The notes: generated by a model not told the origin, from the letters alone. A stretch of DNA of 64,000 nt from Gemmatimonadota bacterium (GCA_021299375.1 JAJTGR010000017.1:90011-154010); one strand, 5' to 3'; shown: positions 45,310-54,774, counted from the stretch's first letter. A program made the numbers and translations.

Positions 45310-46656
45310 ATGGGAGGCTGGCGCGACGATCTGCGCGACATGACGCAGGTGGCGGTGCCGATCGTGCTCATCAATCTGGGCATTCAGGCCATGGGCGTGG
45401 TGGATGCGCTCATGGTCGGGCGGCTGGGCGGGCAGGCGATCGCCGCGGTCGCCCTGGGCAACTTCTACTTCTTCAATGTCTGTGTGTTCGGCATCGGTCT
45501 GCTCTTCGCGATCGATCCGGTGGTGGCGCAGGCCGTGGGTGCCGGAGATCAGGAAGCGATCGCACGCGGGGTGCAGCGGGGACTGGTGCTCGCGACGATG
45601 GTCTCGGTTGTGGTGATGCTGGCGCTGCTGCCCGGCGAGTGGCTCCTCGGCGCGCTGCGGCAACCGCCTGAGGTCATCGATGCAACCGCTGTCTATGCCC
45701 GTCGACGCATCCTCGGGGTGCTTCCCTTTTTCGTGTTCAACGTGTTCCGCCAGTCGCTGCAGGCGATGGGGCCGGTACGTCCGGTGATCGCGGCGGCGCT
45801 GGTCGCGAACCTGGTGAACGCAGGGGCCAACTGGCTGCTCATTTTCGGCAACGGGGGCGCGCCTGCCCTGGGCGTGGCGGGAGCCGGATATGCCACGGCG
45901 ATCTCCATGTGGGTCATGGCACTTGCGCTGACGTGGTTTGCCTGGCCGCTGCTGCAGGACGTGGTGCGCCCATGGAGACCGGATACCCTCGCGCGGGTGC
46001 CGATGTGGCGCATGGTGCGCATGGGCGCGCCGATCGGGGTCCAGTGGTTCTTCGAGAGCTTCGCCTTCGGGCTGACCGCGCTCTTCATGGGTTGGATGAG
46101 CACCGCTTCACTTGCCGGTCACGAGATTGCCCTGAATATGGCGGCGCTCACGTTCATGGTGCCGCTGGGCATCTCGGGAGCCGCGGCGGCCGCCGTGGGT
46201 CGAGCCATCGGACGGGGCGACCTGGCATCGGCCCAACGCGATGCCATGGCCGCGATCATCTGCGGCGTGGGGTTCATGTGCGTCAGCGGCGTCGTGTTCA
46301 TCGCGGCGCCCGAGTGGCTGGCCACGCGCTACACCCGAGAAGCGGCCACGGTCGCTGTGGCCGTGGCGCTCATTCCGCTGGCTGGCTGGTTCCAGGTCTT
46401 CGACGGGCTGCAGGCAGTGACGAGCGGCGTGCTTCGCGGCACGGGGGACACGCGCATTCCGGCGATCCTCCACCTGGTGGCGTTCTGGGGGATTGGTATT
46501 CCCCTCGGAGCGTACCTTGGTTTCCGCACACCGCTTCGAGAGCGGGGCCTCTGGATTGGCCTGGTGGCGGGGCTGGCGGCTGCCGCTGCCCTCCAGAGCG
46601 CCCGAGTGGCCCACCGCCTACGTGGGCCGATCACCCGGGTCAGCGTCGATCACTGA
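45310..46656 (+). CDS. MATE-family multidrug/cation antiporter
   Basis: Twelve-TM efflux transporter of the NorM/DinF group, 448 residues. Two internal MatE repeats (about 11-170 and about 230-390) are visible: PIVLINLGIQAMGVVDALMVGRLGG and APIGVQWFFESFAFGLTALFMGWM start the respective first helices, and ALQAMGPVRPV-type loops (QSLQAMGPVRP; SGVLRGTGDTRIP) lie at the usual sites. Last gene of the hisS operon, 24 bases after guaA. Substrate unknown. Confidence 0.92.
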   Translation: MGGWRDDLRDMTQVAVPIVLINLGIQAMGVVDALMVGRLGGQAIAAVALGNFYFFNVCVFGIGLLFAIDPVVAQAVGAGDQEAIARGVQRGLVLATMVSVVVMLALLPGEWLLGALRQPPEVIDATAVYARRRILGVLPFFVFNVFRQSLQAMGPVRPVIAAALVANLVNAGANWLLIFGNGGAPALGVAGAGYATAISMWVMALALTWFAWPLLQDVVRPWRPDTLARVPMWRMVRMGAPIGVQWFFESFAFGLTALFMGWMSTASLAGHEIALNMAALTFMVPLGISGAAAAAVGRAIGRGDLASAQRDAMAAIICGVGFMCVSGVVFIAAPEWLATRYTREAATVAVAVALIPLAGWFQVFDGLQAVTSGVLRGTGDTRIPAILHLVAFWGIGIPLGAYLGFRTPLRERGLWIGLVAGLAAAAALQSARVAHRLRGPITRVSVDH

Positions 46657-46660
46657 CGGT

Positions 46661-47113
46661 TCAGACGCGCTTTTCTTCGAGCAGGGCCATGAATTCCGCG
46701 GGCGACGTGAGCTCCAGCAGGCGACCCGGGACATCGCTCTCCTTGCTGAACTGCGCAATCTTGCCGAGCACAGGCAAGTACTGATTGGACACCTCGAGTG
46801 GTGGCGCGACGATCAGGAAGAAGAAATTGACCGGCTTGTCGTCGATGGCCTTGAAATCCACGCCCTCCTTCTTGCGCCCGAAGGCCACACGGAGCCGGTT
46901 GACGACGAGTGACCGGCAGTGGGGAATGGCGATGCCGCGGCCGATCCCGGTCGACCCGAGGTTCTCACGCCGCTTGAGCATCTTGAACAGCATCCCTTCG
47001 GACTTCTCGTCGAGCTTGAGCAGTCCGATGAGTTCCTTGAGGATCTCGTCCTTGCTCGCGCCCTGCAACTCGAGCTGGACGGCGTCTTCCGAGAAAAACT
47101 CGCGCAGTTCCAT
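46661..47113 (-). CDS. ptsN: PTS EIIA-type phosphoacceptor protein PtsN (EIIA-Ntr-like)
   Basis: Regulatory phosphotransferase protein of the EIIA fructose/mannitol fold, 150 residues from ATG 47113. The phosphorylated His is H65 in GIAIPHCRS. Also FFFLIVAPPLEVSNQYLPVLGKI. No other PTS genes are nearby, so it fits the nitrogen-PTS regulator group and not a sugar importer. Convergent with the MATE gene (4 bases apart) and divergent from dusB. Longer in-frame readings would extend into dusB and are rejected. Confidence 0.9.
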   Translation of the reverse strand: MELREFFSEDAVQLELQGASKDEILKELIGLLKLDEKSEGMLFKMLKRRENLGSTGIGRGIAIPHCRSLVVNRLRVAFGRKKEGVDFKAIDDKPVNFFFLIVAPPLEVSNQYLPVLGKIAQFSKESDVPGRLLELTSPAEFMALLEEKRV

Positions 47114-47121
47114 AGCCTCGT

Positions 47122-47149
47122 ATCCTAACGGCCGGACCGCCGGAGTCAA
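47122..47149 (-). promoter_or_regulatory. Putative short-leader promoter of ptsN
   Basis: On the minus strand TTGACT (47149-47144), 16-base spacer, TAGGAT (47127-47122), then 8 bases to the ATG at 47113, so the transcript would start at or almost at the start codon. Confidence 0.5.
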
Positions 47150-47158
47150 ACGGTTGCG

Positions 47159-47188
47159 TTGCCGTGTCCCCCACGAGGCCACTAGCTT
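47159..47188 (+). promoter_or_regulatory. Putative leaderless promoter of dusB
   Basis: TTGCCG (47159-47164), 18-base spacer, TAGCTT (47183-47188), then 6 bases to the ATG at 47195. Geometry identical to hisS. It is back to back with the ptsN promoter within 82 bases. Confidence 0.55.
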
Positions 47189-47194
47189 CCGCCC

Positions 47195-48244
47195 ATGGCA
47201 CGCAAGACGTTTCCGTTTCCCGTTCCCAACCCGACGCCGCTCTATCTGGCCCCCATGGCGGGGGTTTCGGAGTCGCCATTCCGTCGACTGTGCCATAGCC
47301 ACGGCGCCGATGTGGTGGTGACCGAGTTCCTGTCGGCGGAGGGCATTCGGCGCGAGAACGTGGCCACGATCAGCAAGCTGCGCTTCAGCCAGGAGGAGCG
47401 TCCGATCGGGGTCCAGATCTTCGGCGCAGAGCCTGCGGCCATGGCCGATGCGGCGGCCATGGTGACCGACCTGTTCGCCCCGGACTTCGTCGACATCAAT
47501 TTCGGGTGCCCGGTCAAGAAAGTGGTGCGGCGAAACGGCGGGTCGGGGTGCCTCAAGGACCTCGACCTCGTGGAGGCGATCATCCGTGCCGTCTCGAGGG
47601 CCACGCCGTTACCCGTCACGGTCAAGACCCGCAGTGGCTGGAATGAGGAGATGCGTGACCCGGTCGGTATCGCGCTCCGCATGCAGGACGCTGGCGCTCG
47701 AGTGTTCGCGCTGCACGCCCGCACGCGCACCCAGATGTACACCGGACAGGCCAACTGGGACGAGATTGCCGCGGTCGCCGCGGCGCTCGACATTCCGGTG
47801 CTCGGGAACGGCGATATCAAGACGGCTGCCGACGCCAAGCGCATGCTCGATCACACCGGAGCTGACGGCATCATGATCGGGCGCGGATCGTATGGGCAGC
47901 CGTGGGTGTTCCGGCAAGCGCGGGCTCTCTTCGAAGGGCGACCCATGCCGGAGACGCCGGGCGTGCACGAGCGGTTCACGATTGCGCTCGAGCATGCGCG
48001 CATGGTGCAGGCGTACGAGGTGGATGCCATCGGCGCCGCCCTCGAGTTCCGGAAGCACCTCGGGTGGTACGTAAAGGGGTTGCCCAATTCCGCCGACCTG
48101 CGGGCCAGGCTGCACCAGGTGCGCGACTTTGCCGAAGTGGAGGCCATCTTCGCTACCTACCTGGAGTTCTACGAGGAGTACCAGGCGCGCGGTCTCAAGC
48201 CAGACGATCCGGACGTCTCCTCCCTGTCGTGCGAAGCGGCCTGA
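47195..48244 (+). CDS. dusB: tRNA-dihydrouridine synthase
   Basis: FMN enzyme reducing uridines to dihydrouridine in tRNA. 349 residues. TIM-barrel motifs: LAPMAGVSESPFRRLC (FMN), INFGCPVKKVVRRNGGSGCL with the catalytic Cys in GGSGCL, VKTRSGW, HARTRTQMYTGQANW and GNGDIKTAADA, MIGRGSYGQPW. C-terminal helical tRNA-binding domain from about 250. Closest to the DusB subgroup by GCPVKKV. Confidence 0.93.
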   Translation: MARKTFPFPVPNPTPLYLAPMAGVSESPFRRLCHSHGADVVVTEFLSAEGIRRENVATISKLRFSQEERPIGVQIFGAEPAAMADAAAMVTDLFAPDFVDINFGCPVKKVVRRNGGSGCLKDLDLVEAIIRAVSRATPLPVTVKTRSGWNEEMRDPVGIALRMQDAGARVFALHARTRTQMYTGQANWDEIAAVAAALDIPVLGNGDIKTAADAKRMLDHTGADGIMIGRGSYGQPWVFRQARALFEGRPMPETPGVHERFTIALEHARMVQAYEVDAIGAALEFRKHLGWYVKGLPNSADLRARLHQVRDFAEVEAIFATYLEFYEEYQARGLKPDDPDVSSLSCEAA

Positions 48245-48249
48245 ATCGG

Positions 48250-48279
48250 TTGCGGGAACCCGGCCGAGGCGTGTAGTGT
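48250..48279 (+). promoter_or_regulatory. Possible ssrA promoter
   Basis: TTGCGG (48250-48255), 18-base spacer, TAGTGT (48274-48279), 28 bases before the mature tmRNA 5' end. Starts just after the dusB stop. Weak -10, so tentative. Confidence 0.35.
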
Positions 48280-48307
48280 ACGCCGTGGTGTGCGACCGTT
48301 CGACTCC

Positions 48308-48662
48308 GGGGGTGACTGGCTTCGACGGGGTTGGTGAAGCTCTGGTAGCGTGCCCAGGTACTCGAGCACCTGGTTAAACACTCGGGAAAACCACAATCGC
48401 GAACAACAACCTCGCGCTCGCTGCCTAACCTTCGGGTTACGTAGCAGTGCTCACGCGGCAGCCCGCCCGGGGCGGCACGTGAGTATCGCAAATCTGGGCT
48501 AGCCTTACCGTGCGCCTTCCGCGGTGGGGCGAAACTCGCGAAGGCTCGTCCTGAGGTGGGCTTCTCGTTGGCCAGCCGATGGAGACCTCAATCAACGGGA
48601 TACGCACGTAGAAGCTGGAGTCGATCTAGTCTCGGACAGGGGTTCGATTCCCCTCACCTCCA
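48308..48662 (+). ncRNA. ssrA: tmRNA (transfer-messenger RNA)
   Basis: About 355 bases. The 5' end GGGGGTGACTGGCTTCGACGG and the 3' end with T-arm GGGGTTCGATTCCCC and acceptor strand CACCTCC pair to form the tRNA-like domain (7 bp, one G-U); discriminator A at 48662, and CCA is not encoded. The tag frame runs 48399-48428: GCG AAC AAC AAC CTC GCG CTC GCT GCC TAA, giving ANNNLALAA, the degradation tag added to proteins on stalled ribosomes. Several GC-rich hairpins after the tag correspond to the pseudoknots. Confidence 0.96.
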
Positions 48663-48677
48663 CTGATCGCAGGCACG

Positions 48678-48711
48678 CGGGCTCGCGCTTATGGCGCGAG
48701 CCCGTTGTGTT
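48678..48711 (+). terminator. Terminator of ssrA
   Basis: 11-bp stem CGGGCTCGCGC / GCGCGAGCCCG with a 5-base loop (48678-48704) followed by TTGTGTTTAT, the clearest intrinsic terminator in the window. It also lies between ssrA and the 3' end of the convergent monooxygenase gene. Confidence 0.75.
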
Positions 48712-48745
48712 TATCGGTCACTCCCGCCGGACGGGCGCCCGCTGT

Positions 48746-50028
48746 TCAGGCAGCGAGCGCCTGCAGCAGTCGCTTTCGGAATGCGTGGTAGTCCAAGGTG
48801 ATCGTATGCCGCGGCGTATCGATCTGCGCGTAGTCCGGACGGGTCAGCTCGCGCTCGATGGCGCCGGCGAGATCACCCGGCGGCGCCCACGTTCCCGCCA
48901 GATGCCGGGCCAGCAGCTTGCTCTGCAGTTCGGCTGCTGGCCAGATGCACCCGAGCGGCTGGAAGAGGCCGATGAAGGACAGCGTGGCGTATTGCGCCGG
49001 AAACATGCGAAGGTAGAGCGGTACGGGGCCCGTCGAGAAATCGATGATCTCGGGACGAAAGAATGGATGCGCGATCCAGTAGCCGGTGCAGGCGATGATC
49101 GTGTCGTACGCGTCTTCGGTGCCGTCCACGAAATGCACCGTCCGTCCTTCGAACCGCGCGATGTCCGGACGGGGTACGATGTGCCCATGCCGAATGGCGT
49201 AGAACAGTTCGGAGTCCATGGTTGGGTGCGCGCTCCCGAAGGGGTGATCCGGGTCGGGCAGACTATGTCGCGGTTGCGCCCCTGGAGGAGGCGCAGCAGC
49301 AGTTGGTTCACGCGACGGCGCAGCGGGGCGGCCAGCCACTGCGAGCGGGCGTTCACGACGTCGCTGGGCTGACCGAAGATGAACTTCGGGACGATCCAGT
49401 ACCCGCGCCGCCACGAGAGGTGGGTATGCGCGGAGACGCGCGCCGTTTCGACGGCGACGTCGCACGCGGAGTTGCCACCGCCGATGACCAGCACCCGCTG
49501 CCCGGAGAACGGGGCCGCGCGCTTGTCGTCGTGCGAATGCAGGAGGGTGCCGTCGAACTGGCCCGGGTACGCCGGCATCCGCGGACGCCAATGATGGCCG
49601 TTGGCAACCGTCAGGGCATCGAACGTCTCGAGGCGCTCGCCATCGCGGTCGCGTACGGTGAGCGACCACCGATCGCCGGCCAGCGGTTCGGCGCGCATGA
49701 CGTCGGTGCCGAAACGCACACGCGGTGTCACCCCGAAGTGCGCCGCGTACGACTGGAAGTACGCGGCCAGCTGGGTGTGTGACGGATAGTCGGGGCAGGA
49801 CGCCGGCATGGGGAAATCATGGTACGGCGACAGCGTCTTCGAGCTGATGATGTGCGTCGTTTCGAAGACACTCGAGTGCGCCGACTCCGGCCGGTACAAC
49901 CAGTTGCCTCCCACGGCATCTTTCAGGTCGTTGCACACGACCTCGAAGCCGGCGTCCGCCAGGTGCTTGACCGCAGCGATACCCGATGGCCCCGCGCCGA
50001 TCACCGCCACCCGCCGCACCGAGCTCAT
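48746..50028 (-). pseudogene. Flavin-containing monooxygenase, frameshifted
   Basis: The first part, from ATG 50028, has the FAD loop VAVIGAGPSGIAAV, an FMO motif FDGTLLHSHDD and the NADPH loop VLVIGGGNSACDVA. The frame then goes wrong after LLLRLLQGRNRDIV; the missing C-terminal half (LPDPDHPFGSAHPTMDSELF ... CTGYWIAHPFF ... to TGA 48746) is in the next frame. Losing one base near 49261-49266 explains it: restoring one G gives a continuous protein of about 427 residues, a normal FMO length. Either a real pseudogene or an assembly/sequencing error. Last gene of the purine operon, 10 bases after the preceding stop; substrate unknown. Confidence 0.82.
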
Positions 50029-50038
50029 CGACTGCTGC

Positions 50039-50629
50039 TCAACGACCGCCACCCTTCGTGAGATATCGGCGCGGGATCGGATTGTCCGGACGCTCGGTGT
50101 CCCAATAGACGGATACCACCCACCATCGCGTTCCGTCGTTCAGCAGCTGAATGCTGTTGATACCGCGCTGGAAGGGCCTCGTATCGGTCGGCGTACGCCT
50201 GGAATCGTAGGCGCTGAACACCTGGGTGATCCGGCCGAACGTGTCCACACGGCGTCCGATCTCGCGCTCGAAGAATCCGTCACGTTCGAGGCCGGGCGCC
50301 GCGCGCTGCACGTACTCGTCGGGCGACCAGGCTAGTGCCACGGCCGGGCGTCCAGGCTGCCCGCTGGTAGGGATCAGGCGGGCCCCCGGCATGAACAGCG
50401 ACCGGAAGCGATCCCAGTCGCGCCGCTGTCCAGCCGGACCGGATATCACCTCGTACAGTGCGGTGAGGATGGCATCGAGTGATGCGACGTCGGCCTGACG
50501 AGCGGGAGGCACGGCGGTCGGCGCGCCGGCAGCTGGTGGCGCCCCCTGAGCCTTCGCATCGGCTGCACCGAACGGGAGCAGGGTAGCCGTCAGGAGGGTG
50601 AGCGACCAGCGGAGCAGGGTCTTCGGCAT
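50039..50629 (-). CDS. Secreted NTF2-like (SnoaL/DUF4440-type) protein of unknown function
   Basis: 196 residues. Signal peptide MPKTLLRWSLTLLTATLLPF with likely cleavage near AKA-QG (about 28), then an Ala/Pro linker and an NTF2-like alpha+beta fold: ILTALYEVISGPAGQRRDWDRFRSLF helix, FFEREIGRRVDTFGRITQVFS and the terminal strand WWVVSVYWDTER. Probably periplasmic. 23 bases after ppdK. Function not recognised. Confidence 0.75.
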   Translation of the reverse strand: MPKTLLRWSLTLLTATLLPFGAADAKAQGAPPAAGAPTAVPPARQADVASLDAILTALYEVISGPAGQRRDWDRFRSLFMPGARLIPTSGQPGRPAVALAWSPDEYVQRAAPGLERDGFFEREIGRRVDTFGRITQVFSAYDSRRTPTDTRPFQRGINSIQLLNDGTRWWVVSVYWDTERPDNPIPRRYLTKGGGR

Positions 50630-50652
50630 GCGTCGTGAGGTCAGGGGAACAT

Positions 50653-53331
50653 TCAGGCGGGTGCGTTCGCCGCCGCCAGCGCGGCATGGGCAGCCGCCAG
50701 CCGTGCCACCGGCACGCGATAGGGCGAGCAGGACACATAGTCGAGGCCAGCCTCATGACAGAACGTCACGCTGCGCGGGTCACCGCCGTGCTCCCCGCAG
50801 ATGCCCACCTTGAGATGCGCTTTCACATCACGGCCGTCGCGCACCGCCCATTTCACCAGCTTGCCGACGCCCTTGGCGTCGAGGACCTGGAAGGGGTCGT
50901 CGGCGAGAAGCCCCGCCTCGAGATACTGCGGTAGGAAGCGGCCGGCATCATCTCGACTGAGGCCGAACGTGGTTTGCGTGAGATCGTTCGTGCCGAACGA
51001 AAAGAAGTCGGCCTGGTGGGCAATCTCGTCGGCGGTGAGCGCCGCCCGCGGCAGTTCGATCATGGTGCCGATGAGATACGGTACCCGCTCCCCCATCACG
51101 CCCATGACCTGCTCGGCGGCCTGCTCGATGATCGCGCGCTGGTGCCGCAGCTCCGACACATCCGAGACCAGCGGAACCATGATCTCGGGGCGCACATCGA
51201 TCCCGCGACGAAAGGCCCGCACCGCCGCCTCGAAGATCGCCCGCGCCTGCATCTCGGTGATCTCGGGATACACGACCCCGAGGCGGCACCCCCGGTGTCC
51301 GAGCATCGGGTTGGTTTCCCGCAACGCGGAGACGATGCGTGCAAGCTCCTGCCGCGCCAGGCCGAGCGATTGGGCCAGCAGGAACGACTCCTCGCCACCG
51401 TGCGGAAGGAACTCGTGCAAAGGAGGGTCGAGCAGGCGGATCGTGACGGGGAATCCGTCCATCGCCTGGAATATTCCCTCGAAATCCGCGCGCTGCATGG
51501 GCAGGAGCTTCTCCAGCGCACGACGGCGCCCACCCTCGTCCCGCGCAATGATCATCTCGCGCATCGCCGTGATGCGATCGCCCTCGAAGAACATGTGCTC
51601 GGTGCGACACAGCCCGATACCTTCGGCCCCGAAGTTGCGCGCCACCCGCGCATCGCGTGGGGTGTCGGCATTGGCCCGTACCTTGAGGCGACGATGCGCA
51701 TCGGCCCATCCCATGAGCGTCGCGAAGCCCTGATACGTCGGGGCATCCGCTTGCGGCAGCACCCCGTTGATGACACGCATGACCTCACTCGGCTGTGTCG
51801 GCAGGTCTCCCAGGAACACGCGGCCGGTGCCGCCGTCGAGCGTGATCCAGTCGCCCTCTGCCACTACGTGGTCACCAATGCACATGCTCCGATGCTCGTT
51901 GGAAATCTCGAGCGCCGTGCAGCCGACGATCGCGCACTTGCCCATGCCCCGGGCCACAACCGCCGCGTGGCTCGTCATGCCGCCACGCGCCGTCAGCACG
52001 GCGCGCGCGGCGACGATGCCGTGGAAGTCCTCAGGTGTCGTCTCCTCGCGCACCAGAATCACCTGCTCGCCCTTGAGGTGCCGCTGCTCAGCCGCGTCGG
52101 GATCGAACACGACGATGCCGCTCGCCGCACCAGGGCTGGCCGGCAATCCCACGGCAATAGGCGTGGCGTGGGCCGTGGAGGCGATCACCCGGTGCAGCAG
52201 CTGGTCCAGCTGATTCGGTTGCAGGCGTCGTACGGCCTCACGCTGCGTGATCAGACCCTCGTCCACCATGTCGAGCGCGATACGCAACGCGGCGGCCGTG
52301 GTGCGCTTGCCGGTACGCGTCTGCAACAGATACAGGGTGCCGCGCTCAACGGTGAACTCGATGTCCTGCATGTCGCGGAAGTGCTGCTCGAGCCGCGCCT
52401 GGGTGTCGAGGAGCTGCTCGTACGCGCCGGGCAGCAGACGCGCCATCTCGTCGATGTGCAGGGGCGTACGGATGCCGGCGACGACGTCTTCGCCCTGGGC
52501 GTTGACCAGGAACTCGCCGTAGAAGCGCCGCTCCCCGGTGGACGGATCGCGCGTGAACGCGACGCCGGTGCCCGAGTCGTCCCCCATGTTGCCGAACACC
52601 ATGGACACGATGTTGACGCCCGTGCCCAGCGTGTGCGGGATGCCGTTGACCTTCCGGTAGTCCACCGCCTTCTTGAGGGTCCACGAGTGCCACACCGCCT
52701 CGATGGCGCCCCACAGCTGCACCTGGGGGTCCATCGGGAAGTCGGCCCCGGTCACCGCGCGGACCAGCTGCTGGTACTCCTTCACGAGTGACCGCAGGGC
52801 CTCCGCACTGAGGTCGCTGTCGGAGGCAGCGCCCGTGGTCAGCCGCTTGGTGGCCAGCAGCTGCTCGAAACGGTGGATCGACACGCCGAGCACCACGTCG
52901 GCGTACATCTGCAGGAACCGGCGATACGAATCGTACGCGAAGCGCGGATTGCCGCTGGCACGCGACAGCCCTTCAACCGTCTCGTCGTTGAGCCCAAGGT
53001 TGAGGATGGTCTCCATCATCCCGGGCATGCTCACGGAGGCGCCCGAGCGCACCGACACCAGCAGCGGATTCGCAGGATCGCCGAAACGCTTGCCGCTGAC
53101 GTCCTCGAGGCGCGCCAAGGCATCACGCACCTCGGCACGGAGCGCGTCACTGATGCCTCCATGCTCGAGATAGGCCACACACTGATCAGCGGCGATGGTG
53201 AACCCCGGTGGCACTGGCACACCGAGATTGGTCATTTCGGCGAGGTTGGCGCCCTTGCCGCCGAGCGTCACCTTCATGTCCCGTGTGCCGTCTGCCGTGC
53301 CGTTCCCGAAGAAATAGACGGAGCGGGTCAT
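50653..53331 (-). CDS. ppdK: Pyruvate, phosphate dikinase
   Basis: Interconverts pyruvate + ATP + Pi with PEP + AMP + PPi. 892 residues from ATG 53331 (MTRSVYFFGNGTADGT), with GGGAG upstream; family about 870-900. ATP-grasp domain with LGGKGANLAEM and SVRSGASVSMPGMMETILN; swivelling domain phospho-His in GGMTSHAAVVARGMGK; PEP domain with NFGAEGIGLCRTEHMFF and catalytic Cys in ICGEHGGDP. The His and Cys motifs distinguish it from PEP synthase. Follows purF by 28 bases in the same direction. Confidence 0.96.
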   Translation of the reverse strand: MTRSVYFFGNGTADGTRDMKVTLGGKGANLAEMTNLGVPVPPGFTIAADQCVAYLEHGGISDALRAEVRDALARLEDVSGKRFGDPANPLLVSVRSGASVSMPGMMETILNLGLNDETVEGLSRASGNPRFAYDSYRRFLQMYADVVLGVSIHRFEQLLATKRLTTGAASDSDLSAEALRSLVKEYQQLVRAVTGADFPMDPQVQLWGAIEAVWHSWTLKKAVDYRKVNGIPHTLGTGVNIVSMVFGNMGDDSGTGVAFTRDPSTGERRFYGEFLVNAQGEDVVAGIRTPLHIDEMARLLPGAYEQLLDTQARLEQHFRDMQDIEFTVERGTLYLLQTRTGKRTTAAALRIALDMVDEGLITQREAVRRLQPNQLDQLLHRVIASTAHATPIAVGLPASPGAASGIVVFDPDAAEQRHLKGEQVILVREETTPEDFHGIVAARAVLTARGGMTSHAAVVARGMGKCAIVGCTALEISNEHRSMCIGDHVVAEGDWITLDGGTGRVFLGDLPTQPSEVMRVINGVLPQADAPTYQGFATLMGWADAHRRLKVRANADTPRDARVARNFGAEGIGLCRTEHMFFEGDRITAMREMIIARDEGGRRRALEKLLPMQRADFEGIFQAMDGFPVTIRLLDPPLHEFLPHGGEESFLLAQSLGLARQELARIVSALRETNPMLGHRGCRLGVVYPEITEMQARAIFEAAVRAFRRGIDVRPEIMVPLVSDVSELRHQRAIIEQAAEQVMGVMGERVPYLIGTMIELPRAALTADEIAHQADFFSFGTNDLTQTTFGLSRDDAGRFLPQYLEAGLLADDPFQVLDAKGVGKLVKWAVRDGRDVKAHLKVGICGEHGGDPRSVTFCHEAGLDYVSCSPYRVPVARLAAAHAALAAANAPA

Positions 53332-53359
53332 CAGGGTGCTCCCTGCATGGGGTGTACGA

Positions 53360-54760
53360 TCACAAACCGACGGAAACACCGGCCGCACTCCCCGCCCGGA
53401 GCAGTTCCGGCTCGGACGGAATCGCGGTGGGATAGCGGCCGGAGAAGCAGGCGTGGCAGTAGCCTTCCGGGCCGTCGGGCATGGCCGACAGCATGCCGCC
53501 AATGGAGAGGTAGCCGAGGGAGTCGACGCCCAGGTGACGGGTCAGTTCATCGTGCGTCATCTGCGCCGCAATGAGCTCTTCCCGGCGCGGCGTGTCGATC
53601 CCGTAGTAGCAGGAGCTGATGATCGGCGCACTGGACACCCGCATGTGCACCTCGCGAGCGCCCGCCCCCCGGACGAGAGAGACCAGCCCCCGTGTCGTGG
53701 TGCCGCGGACGATCGAATCGTCGACCATGACCACCCGCTTGCCTTCGATGATTTCGCGCACCGGGTTGTACTTCACCTTGACCTTGGCGTCGCGGCCCGA
53801 CTGGGTGGGCTGGATGAACGTGCGGCCCACATAGTGATTGCGAATGAGCGCCAATTCGTAGGGGAGGCCGGATTCCTCCGCAAAACCCAGCGCCGCCGAG
53901 TTCGACGAATCCGGCACGGCGAAAACGACCTGAGCGCCCGGGGCAGGGCACTCACGGGCAAGTTGCCGGCCGAGCGCACGGCGGGATCGATCGACCGAGC
54001 CACCGAACACCTTGCTGTCCGGGCGAGCAAAGTAGACGTGCTCGAAGACGCAGCGATTGATCGGCGCCGACGGGAGAGCCCGGATGGAACGCATCCCCTG
54101 CCTGTCGATCGCGACGATCTCGCCGGGCTGGATCTCCCGCTCGATGGTGGCCCCCACGATGTCGAGCGCACACGTTTCGGAGGCGAAGACCACGCTGTCC
54201 GCCAACCGGCCCATCACCAGCGGACGCCAACCGTGCGGATCACGCGCTACCACGATGGTCTCGTCGAGCACGACCAGGAGGCAGTAGGCCCCTTCGACAC
54301 CCGCCAGCGCCTCGGCCACCCGCCCTTCGGGGGATTCCGACTGGGCGCGGGCAATGCGATGCACGATGACCTCGCTGTCCATGGTGCTCGAGAAGATCGC
54401 GCCCTCCTCTTCGAGTTCGCGCCGCAGTTCGACGGCGTTGGTGAGGTTGCCATTGTGCGCGAGGGCGATGTGTCCGCGGCGAACGCGCGCGAGAATCGGC
54501 TGTGCATTCTCGATGGTCGACGAACCGGCCGTGCTGTAGCGGGTGTGGCCGATGGCAATCGGGCCGAGCAAGGCGGCCATCTCCGCATCCGCGAACCCTT
54601 CCGAGACCAGGCCCATGGCGCGGCTCACCCGGCCGCGGCCGTTCTCATCGATGGCCACGATGCCGGCGGACTCCTGACCGCGATGCTGCAGGGAGTACAA
54701 GCCCAGCTGCGTCAGGGCGGCCGCTTCCTTGTGACCGTAGACGCCGAAAACACCACACAT
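53360..54760 (-). CDS. purF: Amidophosphoribosyltransferase
   Basis: First committed step of purine synthesis: PRPP + glutamine to phosphoribosylamine. 466 residues from ATG 54760; Cys2 (MCGVFGVYG) is the glutaminase nucleophile directly after the initiator, so no propeptide is present. HNGNLTNAVELR, GNQESAG-like LQHRGQESAGIVAID, and the PRPP loop VVMVDDSIVRGTTT are intact. The C-terminal CHACFSGRYP includes Cys typical of Fe-S containing PurF. 14 bases after purL. Confidence 0.96.
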   Translation of the reverse strand: MCGVFGVYGHKEAAALTQLGLYSLQHRGQESAGIVAIDENGRGRVSRAMGLVSEGFADAEMAALLGPIAIGHTRYSTAGSSTIENAQPILARVRRGHIALAHNGNLTNAVELRRELEEEGAIFSSTMDSEVIVHRIARAQSESPEGRVAEALAGVEGAYCLLVVLDETIVVARDPHGWRPLVMGRLADSVVFASETCALDIVGATIEREIQPGEIVAIDRQGMRSIRALPSAPINRCVFEHVYFARPDSKVFGGSVDRSRRALGRQLARECPAPGAQVVFAVPDSSNSAALGFAEESGLPYELALIRNHYVGRTFIQPTQSGRDAKVKVKYNPVREIIEGKRVVMVDDSIVRGTTTRGLVSLVRGAGAREVHMRVSSAPIISSCYYGIDTPRREELIAAQMTHDELTRHLGVDSLGYLSIGGMLSAMPDGPEGYCHACFSGRYPTAIPSEPELLRAGSAAGVSVGL

Positions 54761-54774
54761 GGGAGATTGCCCCG

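Noticed and set aside
48655..48664. Separate tRNA gene suggested by GGTTCGATTCCCC
   Set aside because: This T-arm belongs to the tRNA-like domain of tmRNA; no anticodon arm is present nearby.
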